From Planctomycetota bacterium (GTDB lineage: Bacteria; Planctomycetota; UBA8742; SKZP01): a stretch of 5,497 nt of DNA. Where the stretch lies: NCBI GenBank assembly GCA_007127275.1, contig SKZP01000372.1, positions 1 to 5,497 on the forward strand. Direction: 5' to 3'. The notes under the pieces are model-generated. The model had not been told where the DNA came from, ran no database searches, and was given only the letters and a program-made list of their open reading frames with translations. Made by a program: the position numbers and the translations under genes. Positions 1-5,497 of the stretch are shown piece by piece (the stretch's first letter is position 1; each line of letters opens with the position of its first letter).

Positions 1-605
1 AGCACATAAAAGGCGACCCAACGCCAGGCGTTGCGGCGGCGCTCGGCGGCGCTGCCGGCGCGGTTTGCGCGTTGCAACGCCTCGAACCAGATGAGCATGG
101 TCAGCGCAATCACGAGCAGCAGGCTCGCGTCAATGGTCGCCGCGTGCGCCTGGTACTGCGTCATCAAACAGCCGGCAAAGGCAAAGACGGTCAACACCGC
201 GGCGCGCAGCCGACGGGTGAAGCGCCACGCGGTGTGAAACAGCAGCAGCGCGGCAAAGGCGAGCAACAGCGCGGAGGGGAAGCGCGCCGCGAACTCGTTG
301 TCGCCAAGCAGCGAAATGCTTGCCGCTTGCAGCCAGTAGATGCCGACCGGTTTGCTCAAGCGCCACTCGCCGTTGTGGGTCGGTACGACGAAGTCGCCCC
401 CCTTGAGCATGGCCCGCGTCGTCTCCGCATACCGCGGCTCGTCGCGGTCCCAGAACTGGGCGTCGTTGCCCAGCGTAAACAGGCCAAGGCAACCGACGAA
501 CACGGCCAGCGCCGCGAGCACGTACCGCCGCCGGACCTGCTTCGGCTCCAGATGTGCCGGCGGTGCGAGGCCAAGGTGCCGCGCATGCAACGGGGACTCG
601 CCCAT
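1..605 (-). CDS. ArnT/GT39-like membrane glycosyltransferase, N-terminal part (runs off the left edge)
   Basis: This is the first 201 codons of a polytopic glycosyltransferase of the ArnT/dolichyl-phosphate-mannose-mannosyltransferase-like (PMT_2, GT39/GT83) superfamily. These enzymes move a sugar from a polyprenyl-phosphate carrier to an acceptor on the outer face of the cytoplasmic membrane. Seen here: a first membrane helix at about residues 28-46, then the loop motif DRDEPRYAETTRAML (53-67), GDFVVP (70-75), SKPVGIYWL (84-92) and NEFAARFPSALL (103-114). Further hydrophobic segments lie at about 110-126, 134-148 and 160-175, and a new one starts near 196. D55, K85 and D159 fall where ArnT has its catalytic Asp, phosphate-binding Lys and second essential Asp (recalled, not aligned). 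The family is usually 500-600 residues, so about a third is present. The ATG at 605-603 has AGGA five bases upstream. The frame stays open upstream to a stop at 686-684, with a GTG at 659 that would add 18 residues. Donor and acceptor cannot be told. Confidence 0.9.
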   Translation of the reverse strand, partial: MGESPLHARHLGLAPPAHLEPKQVRRRYVLAALAVFVGCLGLFTLGNDAQFWDRDEPRYAETTRAMLKGGDFVVPTHNGEWRLSKPVGIYWLQAASISLLGDNEFAARFPSALLLAFAALLLFHTAWRFTRRLRAAVLTVFAFAGCLMTQYQAHAATIDASLLLVIALTMLIWFEALQRANRAGSAAERRRNAWRWVAFYV

Positions 606-856
606 CTCGTTCCTGTGGGTGAAGCCGACGTCCAAATCCGTTCCGCGGATACCTACCACCGGCAACCGGCCCCCAGCAACCGGTCACTACGGCCCGCGCG
701 CTACCTGCCTGCGAGTTTCCGGCCGCGCCTTTGTGCGCCGTGTGCTCCTTCTCCGCTGCTCGACGGGGCGACGGCCGCTACGGCCACTGAACTCGGAAAT
801 GAGTGCTTTAAGGCTTCTGACTTCCGGATTTGCTGCGAAGGCGCGTCCCCGCGGCC

Positions 857-884
857 TTGACCCCTGAGGGGGGTTTGCTATGCT
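857..884 (+). promoter_or_regulatory. Sigma70-type promoter with extended -10, driving the HEAT-protein gene
   Basis: TTGACC (857-862) and TATGCT (879-884) are separated by 16 nt, and TG sits one base upstream of the -10 (876-877), making an extended -10. Transcription would start near 891, leaving a leader of about 48 nt before the ATG at 939. Such a good match is unusual in sequence this GC-rich, and it points towards the first gene of the three-gene + strand run. This is a motif match only. Confidence 0.55.
861..871. repeat. Small dyad inside the promoter spacer, possible operator
   Basis: CCCCT (861-865) and AGGGG (867-871) are perfect inverted arms around a single G. The dyad covers the last two bases of the -35 hexamer and half of the spacer, where a bound repressor would block RNA polymerase. 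It is short, and such a dyad could arise by chance in GC-rich DNA, so operator function is only a possibility. Confidence 0.3.
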
Positions 885-938
885 GCGCACCGCGGCGAAT
901 TGTTGCGTAATGTTTCTATTTCAACGGTGCGAGCGACG

Positions 939-3839
939 ATGCGACGACGAAACCGTCCGATTCGACAGTGCGAGCCCACTCCGTTCCCAGCGGCGCAACG
1001 GGCGCCTCTACCGGCACGCGCCGGTCGCCCTGCCCGCCTATTCGTGCCGGCGTTTGTTGCTGTCGCCGCCGCGCTGCTCTTGCTGGGCGGGGTCTACCCG
1101 TCCGCAGCGGCGGCAGAGGAGTTCGAACGCGACGAACTGGACGCGGCAGTGTCGCAACTGGCGAGCCCGCAAGCTGTCGAGCGGGCACGAGCCTCGCGGC
1201 GGCTGCTCGCTGCCGAGGAAAGCGGTGAGGTGCTCTCGCGGCTTTCGCAAGTCCTTGGCGACGCCGGTGCGACCTTGCGCCAGCAAGTGGAGGCCGTGCG
1301 CATCCTCGGACGCATGGAAGTGCCCGGCGCCGTGCCCGTTCTGGCGAGCGTCGTCGGCGACGAGTCGCGCGACCGGTTGCGCGTCTCCGCGGTGATGGCC
1401 CTCGCTCACTACGACAACAAAGAGGCGCACCAAGCCATTGTGAGCTTGCTGCCCGAGGCGCAGGAGGCGCCTGAGTTGCTGGCTGCGACGCTGTTTGCCG
1501 TGGAGAAGCAGCAGCTCGTCGAGGCATTGCCGGCGCTGACCGAGTTGATCTCGCGCTGGGAAGCGTCGCCCGACGTTGCCGTTCTGACCGTCCATACCGC
1601 ACGCGCCGTGCTCCCCGCCGCGGAGGCGGAAGCGGAGACCGACAGCACGGAGGCATTGCTCGCCGAGCTCGAACGATTGCTGAATGGCGACGCGGAGGTG
1701 CCCCCCGCGCTCGAGTATGCCGCCGGCCTCGCCCTTGGCGAACGCCAACATTCCGCCGCCGTTCCCACGCTGATTCGAGCGATTGTGCACGGCCTCGAAG
1801 CCCCCCCGCAACCGCCCGAGGAGCCGCGTAGCGACGACGAGCAAGGCGAAGAGGAAAACGGCGAGGTCGAGGAGCGGGAAGACGATGCCGACGCGCGTGA
1901 CAACGGTGACGCGACGGACGAGGGGGAGAAGTTCGACGAGCACGAACGGCGCAACGACTTGCTCGCCCATCGCGCCGCACGTGCGTTGGGCGGCTACCCG
2001 ATCGCCGCCGAGAGCGAGTTCGACGTTTACCCGACGGTGTTGAACGGACTCGTGGTCAACCCCGCCTCGTTCGAATTCGGCGAGCGCGAACTCAACGCCT
2101 TCGTCACCTTCGCGGTAACCGCCGGCGCCGACGTACTCCCGCGCTTGGTGGGCACGATCGAACCGGAGCCGGCCGACACCGGCCAAGAACGGCAAACGCG
2201 TGTCGCACGCCGCGCCATTCGCGAGTTGCTGGATGCGCAACCCGAGGCGCTGTTGCCCCTCGCCTCGGAGGTGCAGTTCCTTGAGGAAGCGAAGCTCGTT
2301 GTGCTGCTTGAGATTCTCGAGAACTTCGCGGCACGCGAGGCGGTCGACTTCACCGCGCCGATTTTGCACCCGCGCGGCCCCGAGGCGCACGAGTTCTCGC
2401 CGGAGGTGAAGGTGGCGGCGCTAACCGTGCTCGAACGCGCCGTTCGCCGCGTGCACGAGCGGCAGGAGGAGTTGCAGAATCCCGCGCTAAGCGGCGAGGA
2501 GCGCGACGCAATCACCGCGGAGCGGGACGCCGCCTGGATCGTGGTCGAGCCGCGTGACGCCACGGTGGACAAGCCAACGGTGGTCCAACTCGCCATTGAA
2601 CGGCTCGGCGACGACGGCGTGGTGACCGACGAGGAAGGCCGCCCCGTCGTGTCGGTGCGCGCCCATGCCCTTGACGTGCTGCACGCCTACCCGACGATGC
2701 GCACCTCGGATGGAACCTACGTGGACCGCTTGAAGCAGACGGCTCTCGCCGAGGGCGGCGCCTTGTCGGACGCGCTGCAGCGACGCCTCGTCGAGGAGGG
2801 GGACCCCGCACTGTTGGCGCGGGCTGCCGAGGTCTACATTCGTGCCACCCCCGACGCCGAGGCCGCCGTCCAAATCGTCGGCTTGCTACAGCCCGGGCGC
2901 CTTCCCGACGCCCGCAGCCGGCAAAACCTCTACACCGCGATTCAGAGTCTTTCGTCCGACGTCGGCGAGGTCGACCGAATCGTCGCCGCCGCCTCGCACG
3001 ACCTTCGCACAGCGGACGAGTTGGAGACGCGCCGAATCGCTGCCGAGGTGCTCACGTGGTCGGAGACGGCGGGTGCCATTCGCACGCTCGCCCAGGAGCT
3101 CGCCAAGTCGGAGACGCCGATTTCGCTGCGCCAGCACCTCGCCCAGCAACTGCTCACGCAGGAACATCGGCTTTCCCGCGACGCCGGCGAGCTGCTTGAT
3201 GCCCTGCAAAGTCTCTACCGCGACTACCGAAACGCCGATGACGACGTCGAGCGGGACATGCTACTCGAGCCGTTGCGCAACATGCTCCGCGCGATCGCCT
3301 ATCTGCCACCGCAGGAAACGCTCGAAGGGTTGCGGCCGTTCCTCTCGCCCCGCGACGACCGCCTCGACGTGCTCGCGCTTACCGAGTTGCGCAACCTCGT
3401 CGGCGACCGCGCCATTTCCGCCGAGGTCGTGCCGATGCTGCTCGAGCAGCTCGCCGGTATGGAGGGGGATGCCGACTTGGCCGCGCTGGTACAGGTGCTC
3501 GAAACCAGCTGGAGGTTGCCCGGTCGCCACCTCGTCGAACGGCTGCAGCCGCACCTCGGCGAAGCCTCCTACATGCGCGAAGGGATGCGCGTGCTCATCG
3601 AGGCGGATATCCCTCGCCGCCAGCAGCGGACCGTCACCCGCGCCATGTCCGAGATCGCCATGCGCGTCGACGAACAGGTGGCTCGCCAAGCCATTCGCGT
3701 GATTGGCGAGATGACCGAGTACCGCCTCGGTACGACGTCGCTGGACGGGATTTACGAGGCGCGACCGGAGTTGCGCGACGAGGTGACAAGGGCCGCCCGG
3801 CGCCTCAACGAGAATTGGTCCCCGCCCGAGGTGGACTGA
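939..3839 (+). CDS. Exported HEAT-repeat (helical-repeat) protein with an acidic insertion, 966 aa
   Basis: The product is a large alpha-helical repeat protein, probably an extracytoplasmic scaffold for protein-protein contacts; no catalytic motif is visible. The ATG at 939 gives an N-terminus with a long Arg/Pro-rich head (1-33), a hydrophobic core (34-52) and an Ala-rich cleavage site near A59/E60: a Sec-type signal peptide without a lipobox. Clear HEAT-like helix pairs occur at about 115-172 (VEAVRILGRME, then RVSAVMALAHYDNKEAHQ). Weaker ones continue through 340-640, and the C-terminus is also helical (VARQAIRVIGEM near 914). Residues 287-296 are Pro-rich and 294-340 are an acidic low-complexity tract (about half Asp/Glu). 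A TTG at 900 in the same frame would add 13 residues, but it lies only about nine bases from the inferred transcription start and has no ribosome binding site. The ATG has only a weak GAG five bases upstream. The gene is probably first in a unit with the next two. The fold call is confident; the function is not known. Confidence 0.92.
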   Translation: MRRRNRPIRQCEPTPFPAAQRAPLPARAGRPARLFVPAFVAVAAALLLLGGVYPSAAAAEEFERDELDAAVSQLASPQAVERARASRRLLAAEESGEVLSRLSQVLGDAGATLRQQVEAVRILGRMEVPGAVPVLASVVGDESRDRLRVSAVMALAHYDNKEAHQAIVSLLPEAQEAPELLAATLFAVEKQQLVEALPALTELISRWEASPDVAVLTVHTARAVLPAAEAEAETDSTEALLAELERLLNGDAEVPPALEYAAGLALGERQHSAAVPTLIRAIVHGLEAPPQPPEEPRSDDEQGEEENGEVEEREDDADARDNGDATDEGEKFDEHERRNDLLAHRAARALGGYPIAAESEFDVYPTVLNGLVVNPASFEFGERELNAFVTFAVTAGADVLPRLVGTIEPEPADTGQERQTRVARRAIRELLDAQPEALLPLASEVQFLEEAKLVVLLEILENFAAREAVDFTAPILHPRGPEAHEFSPEVKVAALTVLERAVRRVHERQEELQNPALSGEERDAITAERDAAWIVVEPRDATVDKPTVVQLAIERLGDDGVVTDEEGRPVVSVRAHALDVLHAYPTMRTSDGTYVDRLKQTALAEGGALSDALQRRLVEEGDPALLARAAEVYIRATPDAEAAVQIVGLLQPGRLPDARSRQNLYTAIQSLSSDVGEVDRIVAAASHDLRTADELETRRIAAEVLTWSETAGAIRTLAQELAKSETPISLRQHLAQQLLTQEHRLSRDAGELLDALQSLYRDYRNADDDVERDMLLEPLRNMLRAIAYLPPQETLEGLRPFLSPRDDRLDVLALTELRNLVGDRAISAEVVPMLLEQLAGMEGDADLAALVQVLETSWRLPGRHLVERLQPHLGEASYMREGMRVLIEADIPRRQQRTVTRAMSEIAMRVDEQVARQAIRVIGEMTEYRLGTTSLDGIYEARPELRDEVTRAARRLNENWSPPEVD

Positions 3840-3884
3840 GTCGCGCAACGCCCGAGGGCAACGACGACGACGGAGTAGGCCGAG

Positions 3885-4433
3885 ATGTCCGTGATTCTGC
3901 CCCTATCCCTCTCCTCGGTGGATGGGCTGCGCGTGCAGCCGGGCTTCGCGGATAGCTGGTGGCTTGCCGCGCTGCTGGCGGTCGTCTTCGTCGCCGCGGC
4001 CTTTCTGATTGAGCGCCAGACGATCGATACGCCGCGCGCCGCCAAGGGCCGCTACGCGATCGTTGCCTTCGTCATTCTCGCGATCCTGCACGTCGTCTTC
4101 GCGCTGGGCCTGCGCATTGGCATCTGGACGCCGGAGGACGACCCGAACCGGTTTCACCTGCTGAGTGCGGAGGAGAACTACCGGGCGCTCGACGAGTATC
4201 TCGGACGCGCCGGCAACGAGCCAAGTTCGCTTGAGCGACTCGAGGAGTATGACCGAACGTTTCCGCTTGGGCCCAACGACGTCCCGTATTTTCGAGACGC
4301 CTGGGGGCGGCCCCTGAAGTACGACGCTGCCACCGAGCGCCTTGTCAGCGCCGGGCGCGACGGCGAGTTCGGCACCGAGCGCGACCTGACGATTCCACGC
4401 CCCGCGAGCCTGTCCGAGGACGGCGAAGGCTGA
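3885..4433 (+). CDS. Two-helix membrane protein with a GspG-like C-terminal motif, 182 aa
   Basis: Residues 26-42 and 57-79 are strongly hydrophobic and joined by a short charged loop with RQTIDTPRAAKGR. With both ends outside, the soluble tail (80-182) faces the periplasm. The tail carries YFRDAWGRPLKYD (135-147) and LVSAGRDGEFGTERDL (153-168). This matches the end of type II secretion major pseudopilins (GspG, T2SSG family), where a D-x-W-G-x-P turn is followed by a (L/S)xGxDGxxGTxxD calcium-binding loop. There is no prepilin leader or GFTLxE-type N-terminus, so it is not a pseudopilin that could be processed by the prepilin peptidase; only the C-terminal fold is borrowed. Similar tails occur in other secreted or membrane proteins of planctomycete-type genomes (recalled). 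GGAG at 3872-3875, nine bases before the ATG, supports the start. It lies 45 nt after the HEAT gene and is probably cotranscribed. The specific function is unknown. Confidence 0.88.
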   Translation: MSVILPLSLSSVDGLRVQPGFADSWWLAALLAVVFVAAAFLIERQTIDTPRAAKGRYAIVAFVILAILHVVFALGLRIGIWTPEDDPNRFHLLSAEENYRALDEYLGRAGNEPSSLERLEEYDRTFPLGPNDVPYFRDAWGRPLKYDAATERLVSAGRDGEFGTERDLTIPRPASLSEDGEG

Positions 4434-4513
4434 CGTGACTGGAGCACCGCTTCGTCGTCACAAACGATTCGCTTGACCGGCCGCCCCGTAAACGAACCGA
4501 ACCATTGACGCCG

Positions 4514-5251
4514 ATGTCCGACGAAAACGCCGCTGCAAGAGCAACCGCCAAGGCCGAGCCTACCGAGCGAGCCGCCTCGCAGGAGCCGTCCGGCAAGGCG
4601 CCCGGGGGGCGCGGCCCGGCGGTCCTTGTCGGTATCACGCTGACAATTCTTGCGCTCGGTGCCGTGGCGCTGCTCGTGCTTGCCTTTACCATGCCGCGCT
4701 GGGAGCCGCCGCATGCGGCCGAGGAAACCGGCGGACTTCGCGACTTTGAACAGCCGCTGCGCGTTTCCCTGGTCCGCGACGTTCGCGGCGAGCAAGAGCG
4801 GCCGCCGGAGATCCCCGACGACGCGGAGCGCATTCAGGTGCGCCTCTACCACGGCTCGCCCACGCTGCAAGTACGCGAGTTCCGCATCAAGGTGCACCTT
4901 GTCGAGCAAGAGGGGCCGTTGGCCGATCCGGATGCGGCGACCACCGAGTCGCGTATCTGGAGGGTTGCCGACCGACTCCCCGGGGTCGAGGCCGTCTCGC
5001 TCGGCAGTCCCGACAACGAGTGGCAAGGGGACGTCGCTGTGGAGTTGCGGCTTTCGCAGCACGACGCGCCGATCTTCGTCGCCACGGGGGAACGAATCGC
5101 CTCGCTGTGGGTGAGCCTGCCGTATAAGCGCCACGAGGTGGAAGGAGCGAGCGCGCTCATCAGCGATACGCTCGCTGCGGAGATCGTCGAGGTCGACCCA
5201 TACCTTGCGCGCATCGACGACGAATATGTGCGAACCTTCATCCCCGAGTAG
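4514..5251 (+). CDS. Single-span membrane protein with an unknown extracytoplasmic domain, 245 aa
   Basis: I do not recognise the family. Residues 1-34 are Ala/Glu/Lys/Pro-rich and probably disordered in the cytoplasm. A single membrane helix spans about 35-59 (AVLVGITLTILALGAVALL onward). Residues 60-245 should lie outside the membrane. They look beta-rich, with alternating segments such as IQVRLYH, EFRIKVHLVEQ, DVAVELRLS and ASLWVSLPYKRH, and many Asp/Glu residues. There are no Cys residues and no obvious catalytic motif. A TTG at 4505 (three codons earlier) is the only other nearby start; neither start has a good Shine-Dalgarno sequence. The gene follows the GspG-like gene by 80 nt. That gap holds only weak dyads (TGACG 4431-4435 with CGTCA 4456-4460) and no T-run, so readthrough from the upstream genes is plausible. 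It is probably a structural partner of the other envelope proteins, by context only. Confidence 0.85.
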   Translation: MSDENAAARATAKAEPTERAASQEPSGKAPGGRGPAVLVGITLTILALGAVALLVLAFTMPRWEPPHAAEETGGLRDFEQPLRVSLVRDVRGEQERPPEIPDDAERIQVRLYHGSPTLQVREFRIKVHLVEQEGPLADPDAATTESRIWRVADRLPGVEAVSLGSPDNEWQGDVAVELRLSQHDAPIFVATGERIASLWVSLPYKRHEVEGASALISDTLAAEIVEVDPYLARIDDEYVRTFIPE

Positions 5252-5316
5252 CAACCGCACCCTCGTTCGCTTCCCACGTGTGGTGTTTCCCAAATCGGCG
5301 TTGTGCGTCGACTCCG

Positions 5317-5327
5317 CCGGTGACCGG
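5317..5327. repeat. Palindrome CCGGT-G-ACCGG
   Basis: Perfect 5-bp inverted arms flank one central base, 66 bp after the stop of the last gene. The centre is too small for an RNA hairpin loop, so if functional it would be a protein-binding site on DNA. It is GC-rich and could occur by chance. Confidence 0.3.
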
Positions 5328-5336
5328 GCTTAAACT

Positions 5337-5405
5337 CACCTCGTGTGCCCCGCAGTAGCGACGTTCCGGCCGGCGTAGGGTGTGACGTCACGCCGAAACG
5401 AGGTG
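5337..5405. repeat. Nested inverted repeats (outer arms CACCTCGT / ACGAGGTG)
   Basis: The 8-bp arms at 5337-5344 and 5398-5405 are exact inverted copies centred near 5371. Inside them lie CCGGCCGG (5366-5373), a CGGCGT/ACGCCG pair (5371-5376 with 5390-5395) and the GTGACGTCAC palindrome. In RNA this could fold as a branched leader; in DNA it could be a set of operator sites. No known riboswitch class is recognised. Confidence 0.3.
5382..5391. repeat. Perfect 10-bp palindrome GTGACGTCAC, candidate operator
   Basis: GTGACGTCAC is fully self-complementary, and the next pairs out (GG at 5379-5380, CC at 5393-5394) also match after one mismatched pair. It resembles the half-sites of CRP/FNR-type regulators (GTGA and TCAC), but with only two bases between the halves instead of six, so it is not a standard CRP site. 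It lies about 90 bp before the TTGACA at 5481, so it could act on the gene to the right. Confidence 0.35.
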
Positions 5406-5497
5406 TCGCTGCGCGGCAAGGGCGCATGTTTGCGGCAGTGGCGGGTAGTGTATTGACGGACTGGCGGCGACGAAGAAACGTTGACAAAGGGGACGGG

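Larger units (their letters stand above)
606..938. other. Divergent intergenic region between the glycosyltransferase and the HEAT-protein gene
   Basis: No convincing gene lies in this 333-base stretch; open frames here are continuations of shadow frames from the flanking genes. The part at about 796-840 is less GC-rich than its surroundings, as expected for a promoter region. The + strand promoter at 857-884 is the clearest signal. On the - strand a much weaker pair can be drawn: TTGCTG at 679-674 and TAGGTA at 655-650 with an 18-nt spacer, which would give a leader of about 40 nt for the glycosyltransferase. I give that pair about 0.2. The 39 bases at 900-938 are in frame with the HEAT gene (TTG at 900) and are more likely its untranslated leader. 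Confidence 0.6.
5252..5497. other. Non-coding stretch after the three-gene unit, up to the window edge
   Basis: No convincing gene is seen on either strand in these 246 bases. There is no hairpin followed by a T-run, so no intrinsic terminator can be called for the upstream unit. The stretch holds three palindromic elements (annotated separately) and TTGACA at 5481-5486, an exact -35 consensus whose -10 would fall past the window end. An open frame from ATG 5425 runs to the edge (24 codons) behind a modest AAGGG at 5419-5423, but it is too short to judge. This looks like the upstream regulatory region of a gene to the right. Confidence 0.5.

Noticed and set aside
72..860. A 262-codon + strand open frame over the left region
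   Set aside because: It is antisense to the glycosyltransferase, whose family motifs are clear on the - strand; its product is low-complexity and unrecognisable.
880..1395. A 171-codon + strand open frame starting with ATG at 880
   Set aside because: Its start lies inside the -10 element, it overlaps the HEAT gene in another frame, and its translation is Arg/Ser/Cys-rich without a domain.
916..1980. A 354-codon - strand open frame, Arg/Pro/Ala-rich
   Set aside because: The composition is that of a GC-rich shadow frame, and it lies opposite the HEAT gene and its leader.
1038..2390. A 450-codon open frame on the - strand opposite the HEAT gene
   Set aside because: It is antisense to a well-supported coding frame with a signal peptide and repeats. 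Long antisense frames are common in GC-rich genes, and its translation shows no recognisable domain.
4431..4461. Inverted repeat between the second and third + strand genes as a terminator
   Set aside because: The stem is only 5 bp with a loop of about 20 nt and no T-run follows.
4473..4500. TTGACC at 4473-4478 as an internal promoter for the last gene
   Set aside because: No -10-like hexamer lies 15-19 nt downstream; that stretch reads as GC-rich or A/C-rich bases without a TATAAT-like element.
4178..5293. A 371-codon - strand open frame over the last two genes
   Set aside because: It is antisense to two + strand genes that have proper membrane segments and, in one case, a family motif.
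5425..5497. A short + strand frame from ATG 5425 to the window edge
   Set aside because: It has only 24 codons, contains clustered CGA/AGA codons unlike the neighbours, and would run through the -35-like TTGACA. It cannot be judged without sequence to the right.

Overview
The window is GC-rich (roughly two-thirds G+C by eye). It carries three complete genes on the + strand and the 5' third of a fourth gene on the - strand. There is no rRNA, tRNA, CRISPR array, insertion sequence or attachment site that I can recognise. The long Arg/Pro-rich leader ahead of a signal peptide, the HEAT-repeat secreted protein and the non-pilin use of a GspG-type C-terminal motif suggest a planctomycete-like (PVC group) Gram-negative bacterium. 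This is an inference from style; no phylogenetic marker is present.

Layout. Positions 1-605 (-) hold the N-terminus of an ArnT/GT39-type membrane glycosyltransferase that runs off the left edge. Positions 606-938 are a divergent intergenic region. On the + strand it has a good sigma70-type promoter (TTGACC, 16-nt spacer, TATGCT with an extended -10), with a small dyad in its spacer. Positions 939-3839 (+) encode a 966-residue exported helical-repeat (HEAT-like) protein with an acidic low-complexity insertion. Positions 3885-4433 (+) encode a small protein with two membrane helices and a soluble tail ending in a motif typical of the GspG pseudopilin C-terminus, but with no pilin N-terminus. 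Positions 4514-5251 (+) encode a 245-residue protein with one membrane span, a disordered cytoplasmic head and a probable beta-rich extracytoplasmic domain of unknown family. Positions 5252-5497 are non-coding as far as I can tell, with several short palindromes and a consensus -35 hexamer at the right edge.

How the parts may work together. The three + strand genes lie 45 and 80 nt apart with no convincing terminator between them, and all three products are predicted to be exported or membrane-anchored. The simplest reading is one transcription unit making an envelope-associated assembly: a large extracytoplasmic scaffold plus two membrane proteins with soluble domains outside the cytoplasmic membrane. 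No catalytic motif is visible in any of the three, so a structural or adaptor role is more likely than an enzymatic one. The divergent glycosyltransferase probably modifies a lipid or envelope polymer, but nothing here ties it to the other three beyond position.
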